The notes below the pieces were generated by a model. That model was not told where the DNA came from. It made no database searches and saw nothing but the letters and a program-made list of their open reading frames with translations. Of a DNA stretch of 5,873 nt, positions 1 through 5,626 are shown in pieces. A program made the position numbers and the translations under genes. Every line of letters begins with the position of its first letter. Within the stretch, counting starts at the first letter, position 1. Source of the DNA: CADEED01 sp035761265 (GTDB lineage: Bacteria; Pseudomonadota; Gammaproteobacteria; Steroidobacterales; Steroidobacteraceae); contig DASTRL010000060.1 of the NCBI GenBank assembly GCA_035761265.1, forward strand, positions 1 through 5,873, given 5' to 3'.

Positions 1-658
1 CGAACTCGGCCTCGATGCCGACGCCGTCGAGCGTGCGCAACTGGAGTTGCGCGGCAATCGGCGCCTGCTGGTTTTCCGGGAATTCCAGCACGGCGCGCCG
101 GACACTCACCTCCGCCGGCAGGATCTCCGTCAGCACCGACAGGGCATTGATGCCCGGATCGAAGACGCCGAATCCGCCCGGCTCCCAGATCCACTGCTGG
201 CCCGGGTGCCAGAATTGCACGTCTTCCTTCCATGTGATGCGCCCGCGCACCAGCGGGCGCGTGCGCAGCCATTCGCGTGCGGCGTCGACGCCGGCCGCGA
301 AGCGCGAATGCCAGCTCTGGAACAGCGTGCGATCGCGCGCCGCGGCTTCGTGCGCGAGCAGCGCGATCTCGCGCGTGGTCGGGGCGGGCGGCTTCTCCAG
401 CATGACGTGCCTGCCGGCGCGCAACGCCAGCAAGGCGGCATCGAAGTGCGCCTGCGGCGGCGTGCAGATCGAGATGCAATCGAGGTCCGGCGTCTTCGCG
501 AGCAGAGTCTCGACGTCGGGGAAACACGGCACCCCGTCCACGGTGGCGTGACGGCTCGCGCAGGCCACGAGCTCGAACTTCGGGTTCGCCGCGAGGGCGG
601 GAAGGTGCTGGTCGCGCGCGATCTTGCCGATGCCGACCAGGGCGATTCTCATGGGCAT
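1..658 (-). CDS. L-arabinose/D-galactose 1-dehydrogenase-like Gfo/Idh/MocA oxidoreductase (C-terminus beyond left edge)
   Basis: This is probably a cytoplasmic NAD(P)-dependent aldose dehydrogenase that oxidises L-arabinose or D-galactose at C1 to the lactone, the first step of non-phosphorylative pentose or galactose breakdown. About 219 residues are visible of a family length near 310. The N-terminal Rossmann fold begins LVGIGKIARDQHLPAL (residues 7-22), closely matching the Azospirillum brasilense arabinose dehydrogenase as I remember it. The EKP motif lies at 88-90, with the catalytic-region Lys at 89. The WHPGQQWIWEPGG stretch (150-162) and the DPGIN motif (167-171) hold the Asp and Asn assigned to catalysis in that enzyme. 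Two in-frame ATGs exist, at 658 and 652. I chose 658 because the best promoter places transcription start on that A; the choice changes only two residues. The reading frame is intact to the edge. The sugar specificity cannot be fixed from sequence. Confidence 0.9.
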   Translation of the reverse strand, partial: MPMRIALVGIGKIARDQHLPALAANPKFELVACASRHATVDGVPCFPDVETLLAKTPDLDCISICTPPQAHFDAALLALRAGRHVMLEKPPAPTTREIALLAHEAAARDRTLFQSWHSRFAAGVDAAREWLRTRPLVRGRITWKEDVQFWHPGQQWIWEPGGFGVFDPGINALSVLTEILPAEVSVRRAVLEFPENQQAPIAAQLQLRTLDGVGIEAEF

Positions 659-663
659 GCCGC

Positions 664-692
664 AGTGTAGCCCCACCCCCAGGGTCGTCCAA
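664..692 (-). promoter_or_regulatory. Candidate sigma70 promoter of the sugar dehydrogenase gene
   Basis: Read on the minus strand, TTGGAC (687-692) is followed after exactly 17 nt by TACACT (664-669). The -10 matches the consensus at four of six positions and the -35 keeps TTG. Transcription is expected about six or seven bases on, which falls on the A of the ATG at 658. The mRNA would therefore have little or no leader. The only G-rich stretch nearby lies between the two promoter boxes, so it would not be in such a transcript. This was identified by eye only. Confidence 0.45.
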
Positions 693-725
693 TAACAGAA
701 GTGCAATGGCGGCGGCGCGATCCGG

Positions 726-750
726 CATCCGGGCCGATGCGGCCCGGATG
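726..750 (-). terminator. Perfect 10-bp hairpin behind the OmpA-like gene
   Basis: The arms CATCCGGGCC (726-735) and GGCCCGGATG (741-750) pair perfectly around the 5-nt loop at 736-740. The hairpin begins 11 nt past the stop codon of the DUF4892-OmpA gene, where a terminator would sit. No run of T follows the stem on either strand, so it is not a textbook intrinsic terminator. It could still pause polymerase, protect the 3' end of the message, or separate that transcript from the promoter just downstream. Confidence 0.5.
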
Positions 751-761
751 GTAGTTAGCTA

Positions 762-1829
762 TCAGTTGTTGGCGACGAGCTCGACGCGCCGGTTCCGGGC
801 GCGCCCGCTTTCATCGGCGTTGGGCGCCACGGGACTGGCGTACGACACGCCGAATGCCTGCAGGCGCTTCGCGTCCACCTTGTATTGCGAAACCAGCTGC
901 GCCACCACGGACTCCGCGCGCTTCTTCGAGAGGTCCAGGTTGGGCGCGAAGCCGCCGACGTTGTCGGTGTGACCGACGATCAGCAGCTTCAGAGTCTTGT
1001 TGGCGGCCAGCAGCTTCGCGATCTCGTCCAGCGTGGCCTTCGATTCAGCCTTGACCTCGGTCCTGCCGGAATCGAACAGGATGCCGTAGAGGACGACCCG
1101 ACCGGACGCGTTGATCGCCGCCACCATGTCTGCGGCGCTCGGGGTGTCCATGGTCTGCGCCATCGCCTTGTTCTCGACGGTGTCGACCATGACGAAAGTG
1201 CGGCCGTTGAATGCCTTGCATTGAGCGCCGAGCTCGCTCGTGTATGCGAGCACGGTGGCGTGCGCCTGAGCAGCGGGGATCTCGAGCGCGGTGAAACGCT
1301 GCTCCATGATCTTGCCGCGCATGGCGCAGCCTTCGGCGCTCTTCTCCTTGTCACGTATCTTCTCCTGCGGCCAGATCGTCATGCCGATGCTCTGACTGCC
1401 GCCGCCGCCCCAGTTCACGTAGGACTGCCCTCCGCCGCAATCCTTCCCCTGGCACTCGAAAAGCACCTTGCCGCCCTTGGCCTTGGCCTGGTTCTGGTAG
1501 TTGCGGACTACTGCGAGCGGGGAGGTGCCTTCGGGCAGCAGATAGACATAGTGCAGGCGCCGGCCTTCGAGCTCGAGTTTCCTCGTCGCCGCGTACACGG
1601 CGTTGTTGCCCGCGTCGCGCTGACCGGGCACCGCCTTGAGCGTGTCCAGCGGCACCACGAGAACGTCGTAGTCGGTGCCCGTGTATGTGAGCTGCTTCGA
1701 GCCCGTGAAACGACCGAGGTACGCGGGGTCTTTGCCGTTGGAGACATCCGAAGTCGGCACAGGCGTATCGGCCGCGAGGGCCGTGCCGCAGGCGAGCAGC
1801 CCCAAGGCCGCCATGCTGATGGCTTTCAC
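762..1829 (-). CDS. Secreted DUF4892-OmpA family protein
   Basis: This is a 355-residue exported protein that probably links the envelope to peptidoglycan. Residues 1-19 form a signal peptide (Lys2, hydrophobic core, ALA before Ala20). Residues about 30-215 resemble DUF4892, with the typical F-x-C-x-G-x-x-CG signature at 124-132 (Cys126, Cys131) followed by a glycine-rich patch. Residues about 240-353 are an OmpA C-terminal domain: FDSGRTEV (252-259), VGHTDNVG (285-292) and NLDLSKKRA (297-305). Asp289 and Arg304 occupy the positions that bind diaminopimelate in this family. No beta-barrel is visible. The frame stays open far upstream, but the GTG at 1829 is the start because AGGGAG lies six bases before it and a signal peptide follows directly. 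An ATG at 1814 would cut the signal short. The gene lies 101 bp after the ABC operon, and I could not identify a convincing promoter in that gap. Its role is otherwise unknown. Confidence 0.9.
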   Translation of the reverse strand: MKAISMAALGLLACGTALAADTPVPTSDVSNGKDPAYLGRFTGSKQLTYTGTDYDVLVVPLDTLKAVPGQRDAGNNAVYAATRKLELEGRRLHYVYLLPEGTSPLAVVRNYQNQAKAKGGKVLFECQGKDCGGGQSYVNWGGGGSQSIGMTIWPQEKIRDKEKSAEGCAMRGKIMEQRFTALEIPAAQAHATVLAYTSELGAQCKAFNGRTFVMVDTVENKAMAQTMDTPSAADMVAAINASGRVVLYGILFDSGRTEVKAESKATLDEIAKLLAANKTLKLLIVGHTDNVGGFAPNLDLSKKRAESVVAQLVSQYKVDAKRLQAFGVSYASPVAPNADESGRARNRRVELVANN

Positions 1830-1835
1830 TATCTT

Positions 1836-1841
1836 CTCCCT
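1836..1841 (-). promoter_or_regulatory. Ribosome binding site fixing the GTG start of the OmpA-like gene
   Basis: On the minus strand AGGGAG precedes the GTG at 1829 by six bases. It is the clearest Shine-Dalgarno sequence in the window. It settles the start within a frame that otherwise stays open to about 2549. Confidence 0.8.
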
Positions 1842-1907
1842 GGTGGTGGAAACGCCGGCAGAATAGCTAGATGTCTGCGGCCGCGCACCGGTCGCCAGAT
1901 TCCGACA

Positions 1908-1926
1908 GCGGATTGACAGAATCCGC
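1908..1926 (-). terminator. Perfect 7-bp hairpin just after the ABC ATPase stop
   Basis: GCGGATT (1908-1914) and AATCCGC (1920-1926) are exact inverted copies around a 5-nt loop (1915-1919). The hairpin begins four bases after the ATPase stop codon (TAG, 1931-1933). The minus-strand sequence that follows is not T-rich, so intrinsic termination would be weak. It may mark the 3' end of the operon message or an attenuation point before the OmpA-like gene. Confidence 0.35.
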
Positions 1927-1930
1927 CGAA

Positions 1931-2701
1931 CTACACAGTCTCGCTGACGCCGAGTTCCTTGAGGATGGCGACCCGCAGCGCCTGCGCTTCCGGGCTCGAC
2001 ACGCGCCGCGGATGCGGGAATGGCACGTCGAAGGACGCCTGGATGCGCGTCGGTCGCGGGCTCAGTACCAGGATGCGATCCGCGAGGTGGATGGCCTCCT
2101 CGACATCGTGCGTGATCAGCATGACCGTGTGCCGCTCCTTCTGCAGGATGCGCAGCAGCTCGTTCTGCATGCGCAGGCTCATCAACGCATCGAGCGCGGA
2201 GAACGGCTCGTCCATGTAGAGGATTTCGGGTTTGACGACCAATGCGCGCGCGATCTCGGCGCGCTTCAGCATGCCGCCCGACAGCTCGTGCGGATAGTTG
2301 TTCTCGAAGCCCTTGAGCCCGACCAGATCCGCGTACTCCGCCGCCAGCCGTTCGCGCTCGGGCATCTGCTCCGGCAGGCCGAACAGCAGGTTCTGCCGCA
2401 CCGTGAGCCAGGGGAAAACCGACCCCTGCTGTGTGATGAGGATGCCCTTGGAATTCGGCTGCGTGCGCGGGTTGCCGTCCACGAGCACGGCGCCGCTGTC
2501 CGGCGCGAGGAATCCCGCGATGATGTTCATCAGCGTGGTCTTGCCGCACCCGGAAGGGCCGACGATGGCGACGAACTCACCGTCGCCCACCGTGAAGTCG
2601 AGATCGTCGATGACCTCGAGCCGGCCCTTGTCCCCCTTGCCCGCGGCAGCGCCGAAGCCCTTGCGGACGTTCTGGACGTGGATCTTGGTCTTAATGAACA
2701 T
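1931..2701 (-). CDS. ABC transporter ATPase, nitrate/sulfonate/taurine type
   Basis: This 256-residue nucleotide-binding subunit, of usual length for the SsuB/TauB/NrtD family, would power import through the permease encoded just before it. All ATPase motifs are intact: Walker A GPSGCGKT (48-55), Q-loop Gln91 with the family's PW at 97-98, signature LSGGMLKR (140-147), Walker B ILYMDEP (160-166), D-loop SALD (168-171) and switch His198. The MLKR ending of the signature differs from the more common MRQR or QRQR. A lysine- and glycine-rich insert (about 16-27) lengthens the first strand region. No regulatory domain follows the core. The start ATG at 2701 lies inside the last codons of the permease (11-nt overlap, ATGTTCATTAA), implying coupled translation. 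The family is certain; the transported substrate is not. Confidence 0.95.
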   Translation of the reverse strand: MFIKTKIHVQNVRKGFGAAAGKGDKGRLEVIDDLDFTVGDGEFVAIVGPSGCGKTTLMNIIAGFLAPDSGAVLVDGNPRTQPNSKGILITQQGSVFPWLTVRQNLLFGLPEQMPERERLAAEYADLVGLKGFENNYPHELSGGMLKRAEIARALVVKPEILYMDEPFSALDALMSLRMQNELLRILQKERHTVMLITHDVEEAIHLADRILVLSPRPTRIQASFDVPFPHPRRVSSPEAQALRVAILKELGVSETV

Positions 2702-3449
2702 AGCGCCACCGCACGATCTTCATGCCCTCCAGCAATCGCATGATCCCGTCGAGCGCCAGTCCGATGAGCCCGATGATGATCATGCCGGCGATCACGAGGT
2801 CGTAGCGGTTACCGGCATTGCGCGAATCGATGATCATGTATCCCAGGCCCGAGCGCAGCGCGATCATCTCGGCCGCCACCACCACCAGCCAGGCGACGCC
2901 GAGGCCGATGCGCATGCCGGTGATGATCTGCGGCAGCGTCGCCGGGAACACCACCTGCATGAACAGCTTCCTGCGCGGCACGCCGAAATTCTCCGCGGCG
3001 CGCAGGTAGCGCTTCTCGATGGTGTGCACGCCCACCGTGGTCTGCACGATCATCGGGAACACCGAGGCGATGAAGATCAGGTAGATAGGCGAGGCGTTGC
3101 CCACGCCAAACCAGAGGATGGCGATCGGGATCCAGGCGATCGGCGAGATCGGCCGCAGGATCTGGAACAGCGGGTTCAGCGTGACGAAGGCGCCGTGCAC
3201 CCAGCCCATCCACAACCCCAACGGGATCGCGAACAGCACCGCGATGCCGAAGCCGGCCGCCACGCGGAACAGCGAGGCGCCAATGTGCATCCACAGCGTG
3301 CCGTCGCGCGCCAGTTCCAGCGTGCCGGTGACCACCTGCCAGGGCGTGGGGAAGATCACGCTCTTCGTGAGCACGACCGTGGCCCACCACGCCGCCACCA
3401 GCGTCGCCAGCACGATGATCGACGGCGCCGAATTCCTGAACATCTTCAT
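2691..3449 (-). CDS. ABC transporter permease, nitrate/sulfonate/taurine type (BPD_transp_1)
   Basis: This 252-residue inner-membrane subunit would form the import channel as a homodimer. Hydrophobic segments lie at about 9-27, 61-83, 103-116, 121-139, 181-196 and 218-236, the usual six-helix layout. The cytoplasmic EAA loop that contacts the ATPase is at about 151-174 (AAENFGVPRRKLF, then FPATLPQI), with its conserved Gly157 and Pro173. The IRP-type family stretch SPIAWIPIAILWFG lies at 102-115. The frame is open further upstream, to 3560, but the ATG at 3449 is preferred. It overlaps the TGA of the cupredoxin gene as ATGA, has AAGG close in front, and gives a normal family N-terminus. A second Met two codons later is possible. 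The permease itself looks ordinary; its oddity is the gene order, since the binding protein is separated from it by two copper-type genes. Confidence 0.94.
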   Translation of the reverse strand: MKMFRNSAPSIIVLATLVAAWWATVVLTKSVIFPTPWQVVTGTLELARDGTLWMHIGASLFRVAAGFGIAVLFAIPLGLWMGWVHGAFVTLNPLFQILRPISPIAWIPIAILWFGVGNASPIYLIFIASVFPMIVQTTVGVHTIEKRYLRAAENFGVPRRKLFMQVVFPATLPQIITGMRIGLGVAWLVVVAAEMIALRSGLGYMIIDSRNAGNRYDLVIAGMIIIGLIGLALDGIMRLLEGMKIVRWRYVH

Positions 3450-3877
3450 GCCTTGCGGTTCTCCCACCACTCGCGCACGCGCCAGCGGATCCTGGCCCAC
3501 GGCGTCGCCGGTTCCGGCTCCACCTCGATGGTCAATTGTCCGCTGGCGTGCGCGGTGCACACGAATTGGTAGCTGGCCGGCCGCTCAAAGGGCAGCCGGA
3601 AGCTCTGCCCCGGCATCATGATGGTCGGGCCGAAGGTCTGCGGCACGTCGTCCAGGTTGCGGATCAGCAGCACGTCGTTGAGTCCCACCGTGAGCCGGAT
3701 GTGATCCGGCAGGATTTCCACGAGATCTCCGGCGCGCCGGCGTGCGTACGTGCCCTTCGGGATTTCGAAGACTTCCTCGTGCGAGCCCGCCTCGATGGGC
3801 GCGAAACCCGCCCAGCCCAACGCCGCGAGCGCGACGCCGGCCACCGGCGCAAGCAGCAACCACGCACGAGGACTCAT
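3446..3877 (-). CDS. Membrane-anchored cupredoxin-like protein with an incomplete copper site
   Basis: This is a 143-residue protein. Residues about 5-26 form a hydrophobic anchor or signal with only Arg4 before it, and the rest should face the periplasm. The domain at about 45-118 has the cupredoxin pattern: NLDDVPQTFGP (74-84), MMPGQSF (87-93) and FVCTAHASGQLTIEV (106-119... ending near 119). Type 1 copper sites normally use His in the first motif and Cys, His and Met in the last. Here Gln80 stands where His is expected and no Met follows His110; only Cys107 and His110 remain. It may bind copper in another way, form a site with a partner, or be a structural relative. The C-terminal tail (126-143) is rich in Trp and Arg. 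The gene overlaps Sco upstream and the permease downstream by ATGA on both sides, so it belongs to the transporter operon. The ancestry is well supported; the function is unknown. Confidence 0.82.
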   Translation of the reverse strand: MSPRAWLLLAPVAGVALAALGWAGFAPIEAGSHEEVFEIPKGTYARRRAGDLVEILPDHIRLTVGLNDVLLIRNLDDVPQTFGPTIMMPGQSFRLPFERPASYQFVCTAHASGQLTIEVEPEPATPWARIRWRVREWWENRKA

Positions 3878-4485
3878 GAACCCAGCAGGATCTTGAGGTC
3901 ATGCACGAAGTCGTCGACCGGATGGCCGTACGGCATGACGGCACGCAGCCTGCCGGTGCGGTCGATCATGTAGATAGACGACGAATGCCCGAAGGTGTAG
4001 CTGCCGTCCGGATACGCGATCTTGTTGACCGAGATGCCGTAGCTGCGATACGCAGCCTCGAGCTGCGTGCGGCTGCCAACGCCGCCGAGGAAGGTGGGAT
4101 CGAAGCTGCCGAGAAACTTCTGCATCTGCGCCGCGGTGTCGCGCTCCGGGTCCACGGTCACGTAAGCGACCTGCACGTCGGTGGCCTCGGCGCCGAGCTT
4201 CCTGCGCGCGCCCGCGAGCGTCGCCAGCGTGATCGGGCAGACCTCGCCGCAATTGCTGAAGCCAAAGGCCAGCAGAACCACCTTGCCGCGGAAACGCGCC
4301 AGCGTGAGCGGCCTGCCGTCGGTGCCTTGCAGCGCCAGCTCCGGTGCGGGCTCCGCCGGGCTGAGCACGCCGGCCTTCAGAAGGTCCGCGGGCGGTGCGG
4401 CGAGCCGCGGTGGCTCTGCGGCGGCCGCGGCCATCACGACACCTGACAACAAGGCAATGAACAGGCGCGCAGGTTTCACGGTCAC
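3874..4485 (-). CDS. Sco/SenC family copper chaperone or thiol-redox protein
   Basis: This 203-residue protein has a hydrophobic N-terminal segment (about 7-23) with basic residues ahead of it, so it is exported or anchored on the periplasmic side. Residues about 45-200 form the thioredoxin-like Sco domain: GFSNCGEVCP (75-84) with the CxxxCP motif (Cys79, Cys83), YVTVDPERDT (108-117), and FGHSSSIYMID (165-175) with His167. Cys79, Cys83 and His167 are the complete copper ligand set of Sco proteins. Family members deliver copper to the CuA centre of cytochrome oxidase, or act as thiol reductases or copper-storage factors. No oxidase gene is nearby; instead the gene sits between an ABC binding protein and a cupredoxin. 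The GTG start overlaps the preceding TGA (GTGA, 4482-4485) and no Shine-Dalgarno is evident, pointing to coupled translation. A second GTG two codons in is possible. The family call is firm; the partner is inferred. Confidence 0.93.
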   Translation of the reverse strand: MTVKPARLFIALLSGVVMAAAAAEPPRLAAPPADLLKAGVLSPAEPAPELALQGTDGRPLTLARFRGKVVLLAFGFSNCGEVCPITLATLAGARRKLGAEATDVQVAYVTVDPERDTAAQMQKFLGSFDPTFLGGVGSRTQLEAAYRSYGISVNKIAYPDGSYTFGHSSSIYMIDRTGRLRAVMPYGHPVDDFVHDLKILLGS

Positions 4486-5513
4486 AGCGGGATCGTGGCG
4501 GCCTTGGTGGCCTTCACGAAACTGTCGTCGATGTAGGTTTCGTAGGGGATCGGGTGCTTGATCGTGCCCGCCTGGATGGAAAGCTGCATCAGATCCTCGA
4601 ACTCCTCGCGGATCATGCGCAGGTCGCCGTAGGTCACCCGATCCGTGGGGTTGTCCATGACGAACTGCAGGATCTTCGGGTCCTGGTTGAAGTAGTCCTT
4701 GCCAGCGGCGATGGCCACGGCCTTGTTGCGGTTGTCATGCGTCGCATCCAGCCAGTCGCCGGCACCCTGGATCTGGTTCACCAGGTCCTGCACCAGAGGT
4801 CGATTGGAGTCGATGAGTTCCTGCCGCACCGTCAGGCAGCAGCAGATGTAGTTGCGCCACTCGTCGCGCGTCATGCGCAAGACACGCGCGTATCCCGCGC
4901 TCTGCGCGGCGGCGCCGAACGGCTCGCCGGTGCAATACGCATCCACGGCGTTGGCGTACAGGGCCGCCGGCATGTCCGGTGGCGCCATCTCCATGATCTC
5001 GATGTCGTCCGGCGTCATGTTCTCGCGCGCCAGCATCTTGCGCAGGAACAGGAAGTCCACGGCGAAGCGGCTCGGAATGGCGACGCGCTTGCCCCGCAGG
5101 TCTGCGAACTTCTGGTACGGCGAATCCTGGCGCACCATGATCACCGCGCCCGAACGATGACCCAGCGACACGATCTTCACCGGGATCTTCTTGTCCGCCA
5201 GGTCCATGACCAGCGGCGCGAGCATATAGCCCGCCTGGATGCGGCCGGCCATCAATGATTCCTTGATCTCGGGCCAACCGCTGTACTTGCTGTACTCGAA
5301 GCGGAAATCATTGCTCGCGATCCCCGCCTTGATGGCCGAGTCCTTGCCGACGCAGGCCACCGGCAGCGTGAGATTGCACGTGACCGGCAAGCCTCCCACG
5401 ATCAGCGGCCCTGTCCCGTCGCTCTTGCCGCCCGCGCAGCCGAGCAGCGACAGCGGCAACACGGCGGCGCCCGCGGACTGGAGGATTTGACGTCGGGTGA
5501 AAGTGGCGCTCAC
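4482..5513 (-). CDS. Tat-exported lipoprotein, NrtA/CmpA-like ABC substrate-binding protein
   Basis: This is the periplasmic binding protein of the importer, 343 residues from the GTG at 5513. The signal is TFTRRQIL (4-11), a twin-arginine motif, then a hydrophobic run ending LLGC, a lipobox that would lipidate Cys26. The body matches the NMT1/NrtA class: GLPVTCNLTLPVA (41-53), SGWPEIKESL (78-87), YMLAPLVMDLA (96-106), GKRVAIPSRF (141-150), the CTGEPFG pocket motif (194-200) and NYICCCLTV (221-229). Unusual for the family are Cys46, Cys54, Cys194 and the triplet Cys224-226. Trp80 and the GEP motif look conserved, but the region that in NrtA carries a Lys nitrate ligand is replaced by the triplet (alignment by eye). 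The frame extends to an ATG at 5579, adding 22 residues. I prefer 5513 because it gives a normal six-residue lead to the Tat motif, though neither start has a good Shine-Dalgarno. It is the first gene of the five-gene operon. Confidence 0.9.
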   Translation of the reverse strand: MSATFTRRQILQSAGAAVLPLSLLGCAGGKSDGTGPLIVGGLPVTCNLTLPVACVGKDSAIKAGIASNDFRFEYSKYSGWPEIKESLMAGRIQAGYMLAPLVMDLADKKIPVKIVSLGHRSGAVIMVRQDSPYQKFADLRGKRVAIPSRFAVDFLFLRKMLARENMTPDDIEIMEMAPPDMPAALYANAVDAYCTGEPFGAAAQSAGYARVLRMTRDEWRNYICCCLTVRQELIDSNRPLVQDLVNQIQGAGDWLDATHDNRNKAVAIAAGKDYFNQDPKILQFVMDNPTDRVTYGDLRMIREEFEDLMQLSIQAGTIKHPIPYETYIDDSFVKATKAATIPL

Positions 5514-5590
5514 GTGGCGATGAAGCCGGCCATGCGCCGGTCGAGTAGTGTTGCGCGGCAGGGTATCCGAGGCCGGCATAGCCTGTGTCT

Positions 5591-5618
5591 ATGACGCCCC
5601 GCGGCAGCACCCTACAAT
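5591..5618 (+). promoter_or_regulatory. Candidate sigma70 promoter of the GMC oxidoreductase gene
   Basis: ATGACG (5591-5596) and TACAAT (5613-5618) are separated by 16 nt. They match the -35 consensus at four of six positions and the -10 at five of six. Transcription should begin at about 5623-5627, on or just before the ATG at 5627, and no Shine-Dalgarno sequence stands before that ATG. The element lies in the roughly 113-bp gap between the divergent transporter operon and this gene. I found no equally good promoter for the minus-strand operon in the same gap. Confidence 0.5.
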
Positions 5619-5626
5619 CGGCGCCC

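Noticed and set aside
47..670. Plus-strand open frame of 207 codons at the left edge
   Set aside because: It is the complement of the sugar dehydrogenase, whose conserved motifs are unbroken on the minus strand.
1788..1829. Lipoprotein signal (LLAC) in the OmpA-like protein
   Set aside because: The Cys is residue 14, too early for a usual lipoprotein signal, and ALA before residue 20 is a better signal peptidase I site.
885..1916. Plus-strand open frame of 343 codons opposite the OmpA-like gene
   Set aside because: No domain or ribosome binding site is evident, and the minus strand holds intact DUF4892 and OmpA motifs.
1830..2549. Upstream extension of the OmpA-like frame to a 595-residue protein
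   Set aside because: This part lies antisense-free but out of frame inside the ABC ATPase, reads as low-complexity Arg/His/Ala/Gly, and precedes a clear Shine-Dalgarno, GTG and signal peptide at 1829.
3450..3560. Longer N-terminus of the permease (37 more residues)
   Set aside because: It would overlap the cupredoxin gene by over 100 bp and has no membrane or family character. The ATGA junction at 3446-3449 gives a normal start.
2298..3572. Plus-strand open frame of 424 codons opposite the permease and ATPase
   Set aside because: It is full of His, Arg, Asp and Gln in the pattern of a reversed GC-rich gene and has no recognisable domain. The minus strand carries clear ABC subunits throughout.
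3874..4485. Cytochrome oxidase assembly operon
   Set aside because: Sco often assists CuA assembly, but no oxidase subunit, haem-synthesis or other assembly gene is present in the window.
4482..5513. Calling the transporter a nitrate, taurine or sulfonate importer with nrt, tau or ssu gene symbols
   Set aside because: Only the superfamily is supported. The pocket region differs by several cysteines and the operon contains copper proteins, so a substrate-specific symbol would overstate the evidence.
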